Part shown: positions 36,801 through 48,813 of the stretch, in pieces | How the letters are laid out: each line of letters starts with the position of its first letter | Numbering within the stretch: the first letter of the stretch is position 1 | Source of the DNA: Sphaeramia orbicularis | Taxonomy: Eukaryota > Chordata > Actinopteri > Kurtiformes > Apogonidae | Direction: 5' to 3' | Assembly: GCF_902148855.1 (NCBI RefSeq) | Contig: NC_043964.1 | Coordinates: 21,925,014 to 21,989,013, forward strand | Length of the DNA stretch: 64,000 bases | Position numbers and translations under genes: made by a program | The notes under the pieces: generated by a model | What the model saw: only the letters and a program-made list of their open reading frames with translations | What the model was told of the DNA's origin: nothing | Databases searched by the model: none

Positions 36801-39800
36801 CTGGGAATCCAAAAAGCCCAGGAGGCCATAGAAATCTCTGTTGGAAGTAAGATGATCAGTAGTATTTTGTGGCTGCAAAAGCATATAAAAAGAAAATCTA
36901 AGCCTTTTTTTTTTTTTTTTTTTTTTTTTAAATAATGTAGGTCCTTCATCTGTAAAGCTGGAGATTAAGGGAGACCTGTCCTTTCTCCAAAAAGATGTTG
37001 AGGTGAGTCTCTTTCCATAAATGTTTTGCAAGAGTTAAATCAAGGATTCATCCATTTTTTTCCCAATGCATCAAGAAGAGTTTGCTTTTAATCCTCTTTA
37101 ACCCATAAAGACCCAAACATCCACCATCTACCAAAATTATCTACTGATCTAAACTGTTTAATCCCTGTTGATCCACCAATCCATGTAAATAATTGGTGTC
37201 AAATGCAGTTTGTCATCTTTTCATGGTCATCAGATATGATCCATTTGAATGTTCAGAGGCTCCGTAGTTACCGTGGAAAAACCGTCATCTTCTACAATGT
37301 TGATTCACCAGTAAAACTCATGGAGTTGGATCAATGACAGTAGATGGAGACACCGGGTTTATGTTCAGTTAATGATAGATTTGACTGAAAAAGTCACTTT
37401 AGCTTCAGTTTTCTTTGTTTCTGATGGAATAACCCTCAACTATAATCTAAGCTTTTATGGACACCTACATGGTCAGTACAGTAAACATGGGGAAATAGTC
37501 AATTTTCACTGAAAAACCCCCACAACATATAAGATAATATTACAATAAATGGTGATGAATCACTTAAGGACGGTTAAAAACAGAGAAAAAATTATTTGAG
37601 AACTGACACAAATGTCACACTGGGTCCTTATGGGTTAAACTCAGCTCATGTTGTTTAAGGATACAAAACCTGATTAAATGTCATCAGTTCACCAGTCAAT
37701 GCAAACTCTTTAGTATAGATTTGGCCTTCTGTATATTTTTTATATTCGTTTGTATATTTTCATTATTTTTCAGTATATATTTTCAGGATAATTTTGTGTG
37801 ATAGTTTTTATCTAGTCCTTCTTTTTGCGCTTTAAGAATCTGCTGCCTAACACAACAGAACGGCTAAACTGACTTTCATTTTTTCTGTAACAGAAAATAA
37901 TAAAGATCTGTTCTATTCTATTCAAAGCGACCATCATTACAAATTCCTGTATTTTATTTTCAACATCATCTTTCTTCTCTGATTCTGTCTGGTGAAAAAA
38001 GGCACAACCAATTACTGCTATTGAACGTCTGACGAAAGAGAAGAAACAGCAGACACCAAAGATCCCAAAGAACGAGAAGACGACCAAACAGATGCTGGGA
38101 GCATTTTATAATGATAAGAAGTATCTAGAGGACCTTTTAAAAAACAAAGGTATGACTTCATCTTACTTTTTTCTCTTAGTTTTGTCTATGTTTAGTGTCT
38201 TTAGGTCCATTACTCTACACTGTTTTTTATTTTTCCATCATCAATGACAAGTGTCACTTTTGTTTTTAACCCTTTAACCCCTGAAACATTATTCCAGGTA
38301 AACGTGCTGCTGTGAATTTGCATCTGTTTCAGTGTCATAAAAGCTGAATATGTGCTTGTATTCCTTTTCTTCAGTGGTTTTGCTTTATTGTTTGTTTTAG
38401 GGAATAACACAAAAAGACAGGTTTGACAGGTTTTTACTTAATATGACACTCAGAATGTACATCAACAATATATTTAGAATGTTGAACATGAACTGTGAAC
38501 TGGAACACACTGAACAACAAGTATCAGGCTTTTTTTTTCTAAATCAGTCCAGCTGCTTTGTGACACCTGGTCAAACTCCGAAAAGCAGTTACATGGTCAA
38601 AACCCGGAAAAAACACAGTAAAAAATAAATAAATAAAGGACCACAAAGAAAACAGTATTAAAAAAAACCCCAAACTGTCTATTTTTATAGTGAGTCCTCT
38701 CACTCACTGCTCTGTGTTTTATCCCCCATTACACAGGCAGCAGGGGGTGCACTGAGCATGCTCAGATGTCTATGGAAAGAACAAGGTCTAGTCCAGGGGT
38801 CGGCAACCCTGGTCCTACAGAGCCACTATCCTGCATGTTTTAGATGTATCCCTCTTCCAACACACCTGATTCAAACGATAAGCCTATCATCACGCTCTGC
38901 AGAGGCCCGGTAATGACCATCAGGTGTGTTGGAAGAAGGAAACATCTAAAACATGCAGGATAGTGGCTCTATAGGACCAGGGCTGCCGACCCCTGGTCTA
39001 GTCTATCAGCACATTTGGAAATTTTTCCTATTGAGCAAACAGTTGAATTTTTATGAATATTTAAAATAAATCATGCACTGAGAAGGAATACCACAGACAC
39101 GTCAGGGGTTAAAGGGTTAATATGTTTATTTAACCCATAAAGACCCAGTGCTGCTTTTGTGGCAGTTCCCAAATGATTTTTTCCTCTATTTTTGACCTTT
39201 CCTCAGTGATTAATCACCATTTACTCTAATATTATGTTCTGTGTTTTGCTACTATATTTTCAGTGAAAATCCAGTATTTTCCTGTATTTAATTCACTGAT
39301 CATGTAGCTATTCTTTAAAGCTCAGATTAAACTTAAGCATTATTATATCCAAACCAGAGAAAACTGAAGAAAAAGATAAATTTTTCAGCAAAATATTTCA
39401 TTAACTGAACATAAAATAAGTGTGTCCATCCTCTGTCATTGATCCAACTCCATGGGTTTTACTAATGAATTAATGTTGTAGAAGATGACAGTGTTTCTAT
39501 GTTCACTACGGAGCCTCTGAACGTCCTAATGGGTCATATCTGATGACCATGAAAAGATGACAAGCTGTATTTTACACCAATTATTTACATGGACTTGTAG
39601 AATTAGTGGATCATAAGTTATTAAACATTTTTAGACCAGTAGATGGTTTTGGTCGTCGGTGGCTCGTTGGGTCTTCATGGGTTAAAACTAATAATTATAT
39701 CTGTTACACAATGATCTGCAGAACTGGTAAAAGGGAAGACAAAGAACGGGGAAAGGCTTCAGGATTCTCTCCAGGGCGGCCTCTCTTACCTGGACTCCTG

Positions 39801-41068
39801 CACGGAGTTATGGAACCAGGAGAACCCAATCGACTTACAGGGGAAGAACCAAAACCAGAACAAACCCCGTCACACTGCAGCCCCTGAACCTGCTCACTTT
39901 CTCCTGAAGGGCCTGAGTGAAATCGAAGCAGGTAAAGAAGTATTCATGCAGAACGTCTGGACCGTTTCTTTTCTTTTTCCTTTTTTGGGGCATATTTTAC
40001 ATTTTTCATTTCAGAGTTGACGTCTGGAAATGCAGAGGGCAGTCTTAAGAAGGCAGAAGAGGTCATGAAAACTGTGCAGATGTGGTCAAAGAAAGAGGTA
40101 CCAAATAAACGGGAGGTGTTGGGTACCCTGCACAGCTGTATTGGCAACGCCCTGATTGAACTGGGAGATATGAACAAAGCCCTGGACCATCATCAGAAGG
40201 ATCTAGAGTTGGCTAAGCAGTGGTGAGAATCTGAGCAAAACACACAAAAGAGGTCAAAGTATAAAATGTACACTAACATCTCTCATCAACAGTAAACTTC
40301 CAGAGGCGATGTCAAGGGCTTTAGACAACATCGGCCGAGTCTACGCACAGACCGCTCAGTTTACACAAGCCATTGAGTTGTAAGTAAACATACAATCATC
40401 TGACACATTTACATAATATATGACATACATGTGTAACAGGGTCATTCTCCAAAAACCATTCCACCTGCTGTAAACTTATCACACCCATGTTTTAATGACC
40501 AGTTTATCTAGAGGTCATGCATCATTTAGTTTATCAGTAGTGTTGGATGAAGTATTCAGATCTTTCACCTGAATTAAAGTACTAATGCCACACTGTGAAA
40601 ATACTGGAACACAAGAAAAAGTTCTATTTGAAACTTTACAAGTTGTCTTGTATCATATTTTACAAACACATTCCCCTTCCTTTGCAACAAACATTTTTTT
40701 TTTTTTTTTTTACTTTGATATCTGTACATTTATGCATTTGTTTGGTCAAATATTACACGTAATAATCTGTTTACATTTCAGTCATTTCTGCTCTTCCTCT
40801 GTGTTTAATTATTTATTATTGTTTTCTGTACTTTGCATGTGTGGTTTTTCTATCTCAAAGGTCATCTTCACACTGTTAAATTTCAGAATTTCTTGCATAT
40901 AAATAATAGCAACATACACGTCTCTCAAAAATGATAAAAAAACAAAACAAAACAGTGTTTCCAAAGTTTTGGCTGGCAATATAAGTATGTGTAGTAAATA
41001 TTTTTAAAATGTAGTTAAAGTATGAAAAGTAAAAATAACAAATTGTTTAAAAAAATCATTTTTCTGCA

Positions 41069-41107
<39 letters not shown>

Positions 41108-41882
41108 TGCATTTTACTACAAAATGTTTAAGGTTTAGCTCATTTTAACTCATGTATACACTGTTCATGGTTCATATTCTTTAAAATCATAACAGTATGT
41201 AGGGTCACTGTTTACTCTCAGCCTTTACCTAAGCTACCTACCTAAGAAAAAGTAAAAGTGCTTCATTATTGTGTGAAGTACAGTTCTTACATTCTACCTC
41301 TGTTCATTGGTGGTGTTGAATTTATTTCGTTTTCTTCATCTGTTCAGCTGGGAAAAGAAGATCCCCTTGGTCCGTGGTGGTTTGGAGAAGACGTATTTGT
41401 TCCATGAGATCGGCTGGTGTTACCTGGAGCTTAATCGCCACGAAGAAGCCAGAGAATATGGAGTCCGTTCAGCCACTGCTGCAGATGAAATAGCAGATGA
41501 GAAATGGCAGATCAATTCTAATGTTTTAGTGGCACAATCAGAATGTAATTTGACTTTTCATGACTTAATATTACTTGTGTTTACATACTTGCTCACTGTG
41601 GCTTGTCATCTTGTTTGGGTGATACTGAAAGTTAATCTCTTTCTGTTTCATTTTAGTGAAACTGGGAAACTATGAATCCTCTGTTTCCTATTTTGAGAAA
41701 GCTTTGACTCATGCCAAACAGCAAGACAATGACTCCGCCATAAATGCCATTCAGAAGGTGTGCTCTCTGTTGCTCTTTCCCTGCATTTCTATGGAATTCA
41801 GTGCAATTTTAGCTGTTTTTAATTTATCGTTTCTGCTTTTTAGGCTCTTGACGAAGCAAAACAATACCTAACACAAGGATGA
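33888..41882 (+). CDS. odad4: Outer dynein arm docking complex subunit 4 (TTC25)
   Basis: TPR protein that helps fix outer dynein arms to doublet microtubules of motile cilia. Eleven coding exons join in phase to 487 residues: 33888-34013, 35456-35587, 36693-36846, 36941-37002, 38002-38149, 39722-39931, 40015-40222, 40293-40379, 41348-41544, 41657-41757, 41844-41882. N-terminal TPRs cover about 20-150 (WLYIKGEYKKAIESYTK; GEFEFALVFYHRGRKLRP). A basic linker (KEKKQQTPKIPKNEK) leads to a second TPR block from about 280 (GNAEGSLKKAEEVM; LHSCIGNALIELGDMNKAL; LDNIGRVYAQTAQFTQAIE; FHEIGWCYLELNRHEEA). The protein ends KQYLTQG. Human TTC25 has a long disordered tail of roughly 180 residues that is absent; the zebrafish protein is, as I recall, also short. 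Intron 1 and introns 4-5 carry MITEs. Confidence 0.95.
34234..35064. mobile_element. piggyBac-like MITE family E, copy 1
   Basis: TTAA at 34234-34237 and 35061-35064 encloses CCCTTTCATGCATAGTGG and, inverted, CTTCATGCATGAAAGTG. Other copies: 45572-46350 and 55108-55705. This one sits inside MITE G and contains MITE F (34555-34813). Confidence 0.8.
34555..34813. mobile_element. piggyBac-like MITE family F, copy 1
   Basis: TTAA at both ends, with CCTCCTGAGACCTAGG and, inverted, TGGGTCTCAGGAGG. The equivalent place in family E copy 2 reads CAGCATTAAAAATG with one TTAA, so the target-site duplication is confirmed by an empty site. A decayed copy lies near 61110-61445. Confidence 0.85.
35588..36692 (+). 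other. odad4 intron 2, nothing recognised
   Basis: AT-rich intron without a recognised repeat or RNA gene. Confidence 0.4.
37098..37638. mobile_element. piggyBac-like MITE family B, copy 5 (odad4 intron 4)
   Basis: TTAACCCATAAAGACCCAAA on the left and TGGGTCCTTATGGGTTAA on the right, 541 bp with both TTAA sites, uninterrupted. Confidence 0.85.
38794..38995. mobile_element. Near-palindromic hAT-like MITE P, copy 3 (odad4 intron 5)
   Basis: CAGGGGTCGGCAACCCTGG...CCGACCCCTG with an exact 8-bp duplication GTCTAGTC (38786-38793 and 38996-39003). 202 bp, foldable along its whole length; same family as 30032-30206 and 30230-30431. Confidence 0.85.
39130..39685. mobile_element. piggyBac-like MITE family B, copy 6, just upstream of odad4 exon 6
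   Basis: TTAA at 39130-39133 and 39682-39685 encloses CCCATAAAGACCCAGTGC and GGGTCTTCATGGG. The right TTAA ends 36 bp before the exon 6 start at 39722, so the element supplies sequence in the branch-point neighbourhood of that acceptor. Confidence 0.85.
41073..41106 (+). repeat. (AT)n microsatellite (odad4 intron 8)
   Basis: Uninterrupted TA repeat inside the intron. Confidence 0.95.
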
Positions 41883-42159
41883 TGTTTCTAGTCAAGGCCT
41901 GTGAGTCTTCACAGCACCAATTGAGGAAAAGACCTACAGAAAACCATGGAAAAAAAGACTTAATAGGTCAAAACCAACCTGATATGTTGGACTGCTAATA
42001 TCCTGATACTGTGTGGGTGCTTACTGTATACATGGTGTGTTTGTGAAGACACTGGCTGATAAGGCCTGAAAAAAGGAACAAACTCATAAAAATGTCTGAA
42101 TGCATCTCAATTAGTTTCACAACAGACACTGCAGACACAAGTGCATTGTACAAAATAAA
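41883..42159 (+). other. odad4: odad4 3' UTR with poly(A) signal
   Basis: Short non-repetitive tail after the stop codon; AATAAA at 42154-42159. Confidence 0.6.
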
Positions 42160-43194
42160 CAGCTCTCTGGAGAATAGAAATGAAACAAAGGAGAAGTCCC
42201 CTGCATTTCTGGGATTTCTACTGCTCTAAAAACAGCCAGGGGAACTGAATAAATTAATTTAATCTATTTTAATATCTATTATTCAAAAATGATCAACACA
42301 TAATATACAAAACATGTCCAAATGACCTCTCCCAGCCTTTGTAATACTAGCCAAATATGAAACTGAAGAGCTTTACCCTTTGCTTATTGAAGAGTTTCCA
42401 GTCTAGATCTGTATGTGCTGCAAGGTACTTCCCCAACTCATATCTCTATAACTTCTGCTGCCAGCCACACAGACTTTAATTTACATACAGCTGACTTCTT
42501 CCTGCAGGGTTTACACTAGTATTTGTACAGTTGTGTCTGGATAAAATCAATAGAATTACAGCTGAAAGATTTTTAACTTTCCTTTCCTTTCCTTTCCTTT
42601 CCTTATAATTTAGTGGGTTGGACATCACTGTTCACCCAAAGGCAACAACGCCGGTGTATTTCTCAATCTTTAATGCGACTGTGGGGAAATTTCCAGCTTA
42701 CGTCTGTACTGGTTTTGACAGATTTGGGGAAATCTCGATTTTCCTACAATGTACCTTGAGCATGAAGCAAAAAGGTGCTAAATTAGACATATTCATATCT
42801 TTTGATGAATTTGAGGGCATCATTAAAATGTGGCAATTCTGAGGTGACAAGATTTTATTTTTACTTCTTTATCGTAATGTGACCTATATACTGGTATATA
42901 TAAGTTAATTCTCCTGTCAGTGCCCTTTACCAAGGTACTGACATAGATCTGGACTCTCCCTGAGGGTCTTCAATGGCAGCTCACTGCTCCTACTGTGCTA
43001 ATGTTAATGCTAATGCTACGTGCTGTGTGTATCAGAATGGATAGAATGAATTTCCCTACAGGGATAATAAAGAGAGTTAAACATTAACCTAGCTAAATAA
43101 AAGTAAAATGTGAAAATAAATAAAATATGAGATCAACAGAACGAACACAAAAAGAAAACTATATTATACTGTCAAATCACCAGACCACATTTTC
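42160..43194. other. Intergenic stretch, nothing recognised
   Basis: Apart from a short CCTTT tandem (about 42580-42604), no repeat or gene is recognised. Confidence 0.35.
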
Positions 43195-44180
43195 ATGCAA
43201 AACATTACCCAAATTCACACTTTGTTGATGACTTGTAGACTAAATTATAAAATAAAAAAAATAAGAAAGGCTGTTATGACCAAATGGTTTGGAGAAGAAC
43301 CTCCTTCAATACATCTGTGGAAATCTTTGATATCAGACTATATTTCTCTGGAAAGACTAAGATTTTATATTAACAATCAGAAGGATGTCTTCACAGCAAA
43401 GTTTGGAAAACCAGTCTGGGAACTCAGACTGCAACTGCCTGAAAAAGACTTAATACAGACTTTTGAGATCATCGCTGTGGACATATTTTGGATCTGCTTT
43501 ACATTTCATACACCCTGTATGAACTTTGAAAATGTTCCATAAAAAGAATGTTCCAAAAAATAAAAATAAATAAATGTTTTTCTTTCTATCTTTTTTCAGT
43601 TTCACAGTGTTTTATCAGACCATAGGGACAATCCTCCCTTGCAAAAGAGACTTTTTTCCTCAATGTGACCAGACGTTTCCTGTTGCCTGCCTGTAGGACA
43701 AATCAAATACAGGGTAGTGTGCAATATAGGGCAATGGTGGCATGGAATACATAGCCACAATTTTTAATTTCAGAAATTCAAGTGGTTAGTTTTTCTAAAA
43801 GGTTGAGAATTTTTATATTTACCCAAGAATAACTGTCTGAGCTATTGCTCATCCTATAATGACATCATCGAGATGATTTGTTTTTTGTTTGTTGTGGAGC
43901 TGTTTTTAGTTTTTTATTTGTTTTTATTTTATGTTTTTATTTTTTGTTTCTGATTTTTGGTTTATTATTTTTTTCTGTTGTTGTTGGTATTATCATTGTT
44001 ATTGTAATTGTTTTGTATTGTGTGCTGTTGTTGATTTTTGGTTTTTGTGTTGTGTTGAGTGTATGTACATCCTCTTTGTTGAGTGAGTTGTGGGAAATTG
44101 TGGGTGCTTTGTTTTTGTGTGTTTGATGACCCCAGGAAGAATAGCTACTGTGGTGTGCAGCAGCTAATGGGGATCAAACT

Positions 44181-44211
<31 letters not shown>

Positions 44212-44224
44212 CTAAACTAAACCA
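43195..44224 (+). mobile_element. 3' end of an L1-clade LINE, with (AAACT)n tail
   Basis: A frame over 43270-43445 reads PSIHLWKSLISDYISLERL and KFGKPVWELR, the W...L...EK...F...W pattern of the ORF2 C terminus of fish L1-like LINEs. It is followed by an untranslated region with GACCCCAGGAAGAATAGC and GCTAATGGGGATCAAACTAA (44130-44187) and an (AAACT)n tail (44188-44221). 5'-truncated, as is common for LINEs. Lies between odad4 and cnp. Confidence 0.6.
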
Positions 44225-44439
44225 GTGTAAATAAAAGTAAAATTATAAATCAGGAAATACATTTAAAAAACCAACAATACTGGGAAAAAAAAGAATTCAC
44301 AACAAACCAAACAGAATTCTTCAACAGACGGAAATCATGAAATGAATGAAAAATAAAATGAAATAAAATCTTATTTCTGACATCTTTCTCTGATTTCACT
44401 TCGGAGCATTTGTCTCTTCCGGTTGTCAGGGGCGTGTCC

Positions 44440-44599
44440 GTGGCTCCGCCCACTTGCGCGTACCACTGAATTTCCGTTTTTCCCCTTGAAGAGGGGAGCG
44501 TGTCCGTGGCGGGGATTGCCTTGTCATTACAGCGGAGAGAAACGCGTGGTCAGCAGCAGCAGCGGCAGCAGCAGCAGCTCCACTTCACTGCAGAAACTG
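44440..44599 (+). other. cnp: Probable untranslated first exon of cnp
   Basis: GC-rich sequence with CpGs and a CAG/CGG-type triplet run (44553-44579) ends in the good donor CAGAAACTG/GTAAGC at 44599/44600. The next supported exon is the cnp coding exon at 48765. The transcription start is not defined by sequence. Confidence 0.5.
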
Positions 44600-45571
44600 G
44601 TAAGCCGGCAACGGGTCGACAAAAGCCTCCTCCACACCCACCCCTACCCCCAGCCCCTTCACTTCAGCCGTTCGTGTTCCTCCGCTCAGGTAAACTGGTG
44701 GAGCACGCGAGCTTCTTTGGTCCACAGAGTGTCCAGACGTGGCGACGACGTGTGTGCGGGATTTGCGCTAAATGCTGTGTTTTTTTTGTCTGTGGCGTGG
44801 GGTGGTTAGCGTTGAGGTGCACGCCACTCCCCGCCACATTGAACAGCGGAAAATGTGAAGCTCAAATTTCTGCGCATTAAACAATAAACTATGTCGCCGT
44901 GGCCTCGAAAATGGCTAATTTTAGTCAAGTTAACTGGTTTGTTTTTGGTCCTAACTTCAAACAAACTGCTTCAATTCATGTCAGTTATGCGCCAACTGCC
45001 GCTCGTGCGCTCTATTTAATGAAGCAGTTCAATAAACCTGGTCCTGTTTTTTCGTTTTTTTTTTTTTCTTTTTTTTCTCATGTGTTAACCAACTATTTTG
45101 TCGTCGCTTCCCCTTATGTCTCATGACACAATGTGGTTTCATCTGATGGTTAAATCTTAATCAGACGCTTTTTTAATGAAAACGGCCACACGGTGGAGGT
45201 GGATCCCCGATAAAGCGTCCACTGTCCGGGATGGTCCATTTTCAGACCGCCCTTTGTCTGAGATGACCCACACATGGATTAAACAAGCATGGGTCTGCAC
45301 AGAAATACGACACCAGAAAAAGCATCAAGCTTTTATCTACTATCTACTACTACTATTTTGGTCAAACCCTACCATAATTATTATATCATACGTTGCTGTT
45401 CATTTTTTATTAAAGAGATTAGGAATTTTTATCTGGGGTGAGGAGAAATAAAATATAATTAAATGGATTACTTGTGGGTTATTTTTATTTTATTTTTTTT
45501 GTTTGGGTAGAGGCGCAATGATGATGCGACTAACTGGGTGTAATTTGCTTGATTACTAGACCTCAAAGTAT

Positions 45572-46350
45572 TTAACCCTTCCATGCATAGAGGTCACTAC
45601 AGTTGGCAGTTACACAAAACTGTTGTATATTCATGGGTTTTTTTGTTTTAGTTCCATATCAGCCAACACAGTGGAGACTTATGCATCATCTCATACACTG
45701 CAATTTATACCATTACTGTGACTTCGCTGTTCTTGATAAACCTGATGTGCACTAACATGTTTAAGTGTGAATCGGTTGTAAATTGTTAGACTTTTTTTTT
45801 TTTTTTTTTTTTGCACATTATCTCCATGAAGTGAGTAATAACTAGCATTAAAATATGTTAAAATGGAAGAAAACATTAGATTTGCAGCATTAAAAATGTT
45901 ATTTCGTTGTTTTCATGTTATTTTCTTACGGAACAGGATACGGGCCACTGGACTTTATTCTCAGAATTCTGACTTTTTTTCCTCAGAATTCTGAGTTTAA
46001 ATTCAGAATTCTGACTTTTTTCCTCAGAATTCTGACCTTATTTCCTCAGAATTCTGACTTTGTTTTTTCATAATAATAATTAAAAATATACATATATTGA
46101 ACCTTCTTTTAATTTATAGTATTTTTTTTCCAGTGGCCCTCATCCTCTTCTGTACTTTCTGATATTGGGTTTTAAACACACGTTTCTTTACTTCAAAAAT
46201 TAAATGCATGGACATTTTTGTAACTCCATGGAAAAAAAAATCTATCGCATTGTTTTTTTTGTTGTTTTTTTTCATGTGCAAGGAGGAATAAAAACACTCA
46301 AGAAAAAACTTTTGACTAAGGTTCTTATAATTCTTGCATGAAAGGGTTAA
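45572..46350. mobile_element. piggyBac-like MITE family E, copy 2, hosting MITE G (cnp intron 1)
   Basis: TTAA at 45572-45575 and 46347-46350 encloses CCCTTCCATGCATAGAGG and TTCTTGCATGAAAGGG. MITE G copy 2 sits inside at 45930-46151. Confidence 0.8.
45930..46151. mobile_element. Palindromic MITE G, copy 2, inside MITE E
   Basis: Left end GGATACGGGCCACTGG, right end CCAGTGGCCCTCATCCTCTT, interior of TCAGAATTCTGA palindromes. Family E sequence continues on both sides, so G inserted into E here, the reverse of the order at 34181-35383. Confidence 0.7.
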
Positions 46351-47545
46351 TATTGGCTCGTTGTCATTCATTAAATTATGTTAATCATCTTTTTCTTAGC
46401 TCTGTTTAATTTTCATTTAGGGTGCAAGATTTGTTTCTGCTTAGTGTTGCATATATTTAGGAAAATCTGAAAAAAAAAAATTGGGTAGAAGCATGATGAC
46501 ATCATGACTAATCAATTTAAATTTTACTTGGTTATTCAACTTCAAAGTAAATAAATTAGCCAGTAATGCTTTCTGTCTGGGGTGTGCATGAATAGTCATA
46601 TTCAGAATGGTAAACTTGTATCCTCCAACAAAAATTAGCTCTTAACCTTCATTCTTTTTATTAGGAATGTGTCTGAATAGAATAAACTAATTTTGATTTT
46701 TAGTTTAGGTTTGGGTAGAAACATGACAATATCACAACTAAGTCAAATACATTTGTTTGATTATTTGACTTCAATTATTAATTAAAATTAAATGTTATAT
46801 ATTTTTTTTTATTAGGGATGTGCATGAACAGTTGACTACTTGGCTGAAGCTATTGTTGGCAGACATGGTTGAACTTTTTCATGAAAATGTGGAAAAAACA
46901 ACCCACACAGGTTGTAAAAGCCCAGTTCTGAACTGTTACTGTGCATCTACCTACCCTGTGTCTAATTAACGCTTCTTGTGATGGAGTTTCCTAGTTTCCT
47001 CTCATTTTTACATAATCCAATAAGTTCTTCAGAGGTGTTTTAACTGTCAGAAGACTTTTATGACTACTTTTTCTAATTTCTTGACACGGCAGATTTAATG
47101 CAGGCCCTGATGTGTTTCTGTACCAGCAGGTTAATGTGGTTTTTCACTTTTGAGCTGATATTTTTGCCCACACCTGTTAGTGCTACTATACACAGCCTAG
47201 AAGAGACACTGCAGCCTTTGAACAAATATGGACTTTGATATTGGCTGTAACTTTTTATTCTAGTCATTTGTATTAGATATGATGTTTATACTGCGTCTGC
47301 CTCTCTACATGCAAATTGTATTGAGAAATTGGCATGCATGAAACTAATTCACCCTTAGCAACACTCTATCTCTGGAAAAAAAAACATCTAAAATAATGTC
47401 ATGGGCTTAATTATTGTATATGATCATCATTCTCAGAACATTATTGTTTTAACAGTGACAGCAGGGACTAAAATCTTAAAGGTTCACTACAGCTGACGAG
47501 TTTATTCTTGTGTTCATTTGTTCTCAATTCTTTAACACTGCACTT

Positions 47546-47992
47546 TTTCAAGGTTCCTGCGGGGTCTTAAAAAGTCTTAAAAGTCTTGAATTTCCAAATC
47601 TGCATTTGATACCTTAAACAGTTTTTTAAAAGGTATTACATTTGATATGGTAGATCTTAAGTTATGTTGCCATAAACTTGTTCACTGTACTGTGTTTAAA
47701 TGTGTCTGTTAAATGTCCAAGATGCAAAGAAACTAACGTTATTCTACTCAGTTCCACCTCTTCCAACCCAACAGTTTATATTGAAATTGGGAACCAATTA
47801 TCACTAACTTTGCAGCCCCTGGTGAGAAATGACTCAGAATGGTGGGAATCAAGGTGTCAATTGATATATTTTCCTAAATTCGAGGAATCACAAATTTTTG
47901 CCAGTATGACTATGAAATAGGCTGTGAAATGGGCATTAAATTCTGTTCTAAGTAGTCTTAAAAAGGTCTTACATTTAACGTGTAGAAACCGT
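47546..47992. mobile_element. Possible decayed DNA transposon in cnp intron 1
   Basis: Left CAAGGTTCCTGCGGGGTCTT and right AACGTGTAGAAACCGTG are weakly inverted (about 9 of 13), and both flanks carry AGTCTTAAAA-type motifs. This start is familiar from fish repeats. No clear target duplication. Confidence 0.35.
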
Positions 47993-48768
47993 GTTTTGTT
48001 TTGTTTTTTTTTTTAACTTGTTGAATCAGAAATAAACATATTGCAGAGCTTTATGTTGGCGTTGCTTTAATAATTGACTCCAGCATTAAAACATCAGAAC
48101 ATACTTGGAATCGCCAAAACATGCACACATCAACACTATGTATCCAGACTGTATCACTCGCTGATTAAAGTAGGAGACTCATTGTTTACATGCATGTATA
48201 TTATGGAGTCAATTTTTTTCTTCAAACTAAAACTAAAAGATGCTTATTGTAATTGCTAGGCAGACTAACACTGTCCTGTCTTCATGTGCTGAGTCATCTG
48301 ATAGTTTACATTATATCTCTGTTTTTAGACAAACTAGCCACAACAAATCACCTCTGTTTTCTGTATTTTTTGTTGTCAGTAGCTGCACTAAAGATCTGTT
48401 TGGAATCACCTGAAAAAGTCAGAACTGTTTCAGTCTAGCCTGAACTATGGTTCAACACACAGCAACTTGGTAAAGATAAAATCTTCCATCCACCATAGCT
48501 TTCATGCACAACATAACCATGCGTTTTTATTTGGTTTAGAATAACTAGTAATGGGTATGCTGCTTTCCAGGCATGATGGGGACTTACAGCTGTTTTTTTT
48601 TTTTTTTTTTTTTTTTTTAAAGCTATAAATTGGTATTAGAGATGAATGAAACGGGCAACACTGACATAGCATCTTGCATTTTGGTGACTTATTTTAACTG
48701 TTGAAGTCCTGAAGGTGGTGTAGATTCTAATGGTATTTTTCATCCCTTTCTGTGACTGTTCAAGGTAC

Positions 48769-48813
48769 ATGGTGGTGTGTAGAGCTGGACCTGAAGCCAG
48801 ACATGGACACTGA
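48769..48813 (+). other. Candidate upstream ORF overlapping the cnp start codon
   Basis: If the exon starts after TGACTGTTCAAG (acceptor at 48763-48764), the first ATG (48769) opens a 14-codon frame (MVVCRAGPEARHGH) that stops at 48811-48813, past the cnp ATG at 48803 in another frame. A second possible acceptor (GTGTGTAG at 48775-48782) would leave it out. Confidence 0.4.

Noticed and set aside
42618-42842. 74-codon frame downstream of odad4
   Set aside because: No splice support or recognised family; odad4 already has a stop and poly(A) signal upstream.
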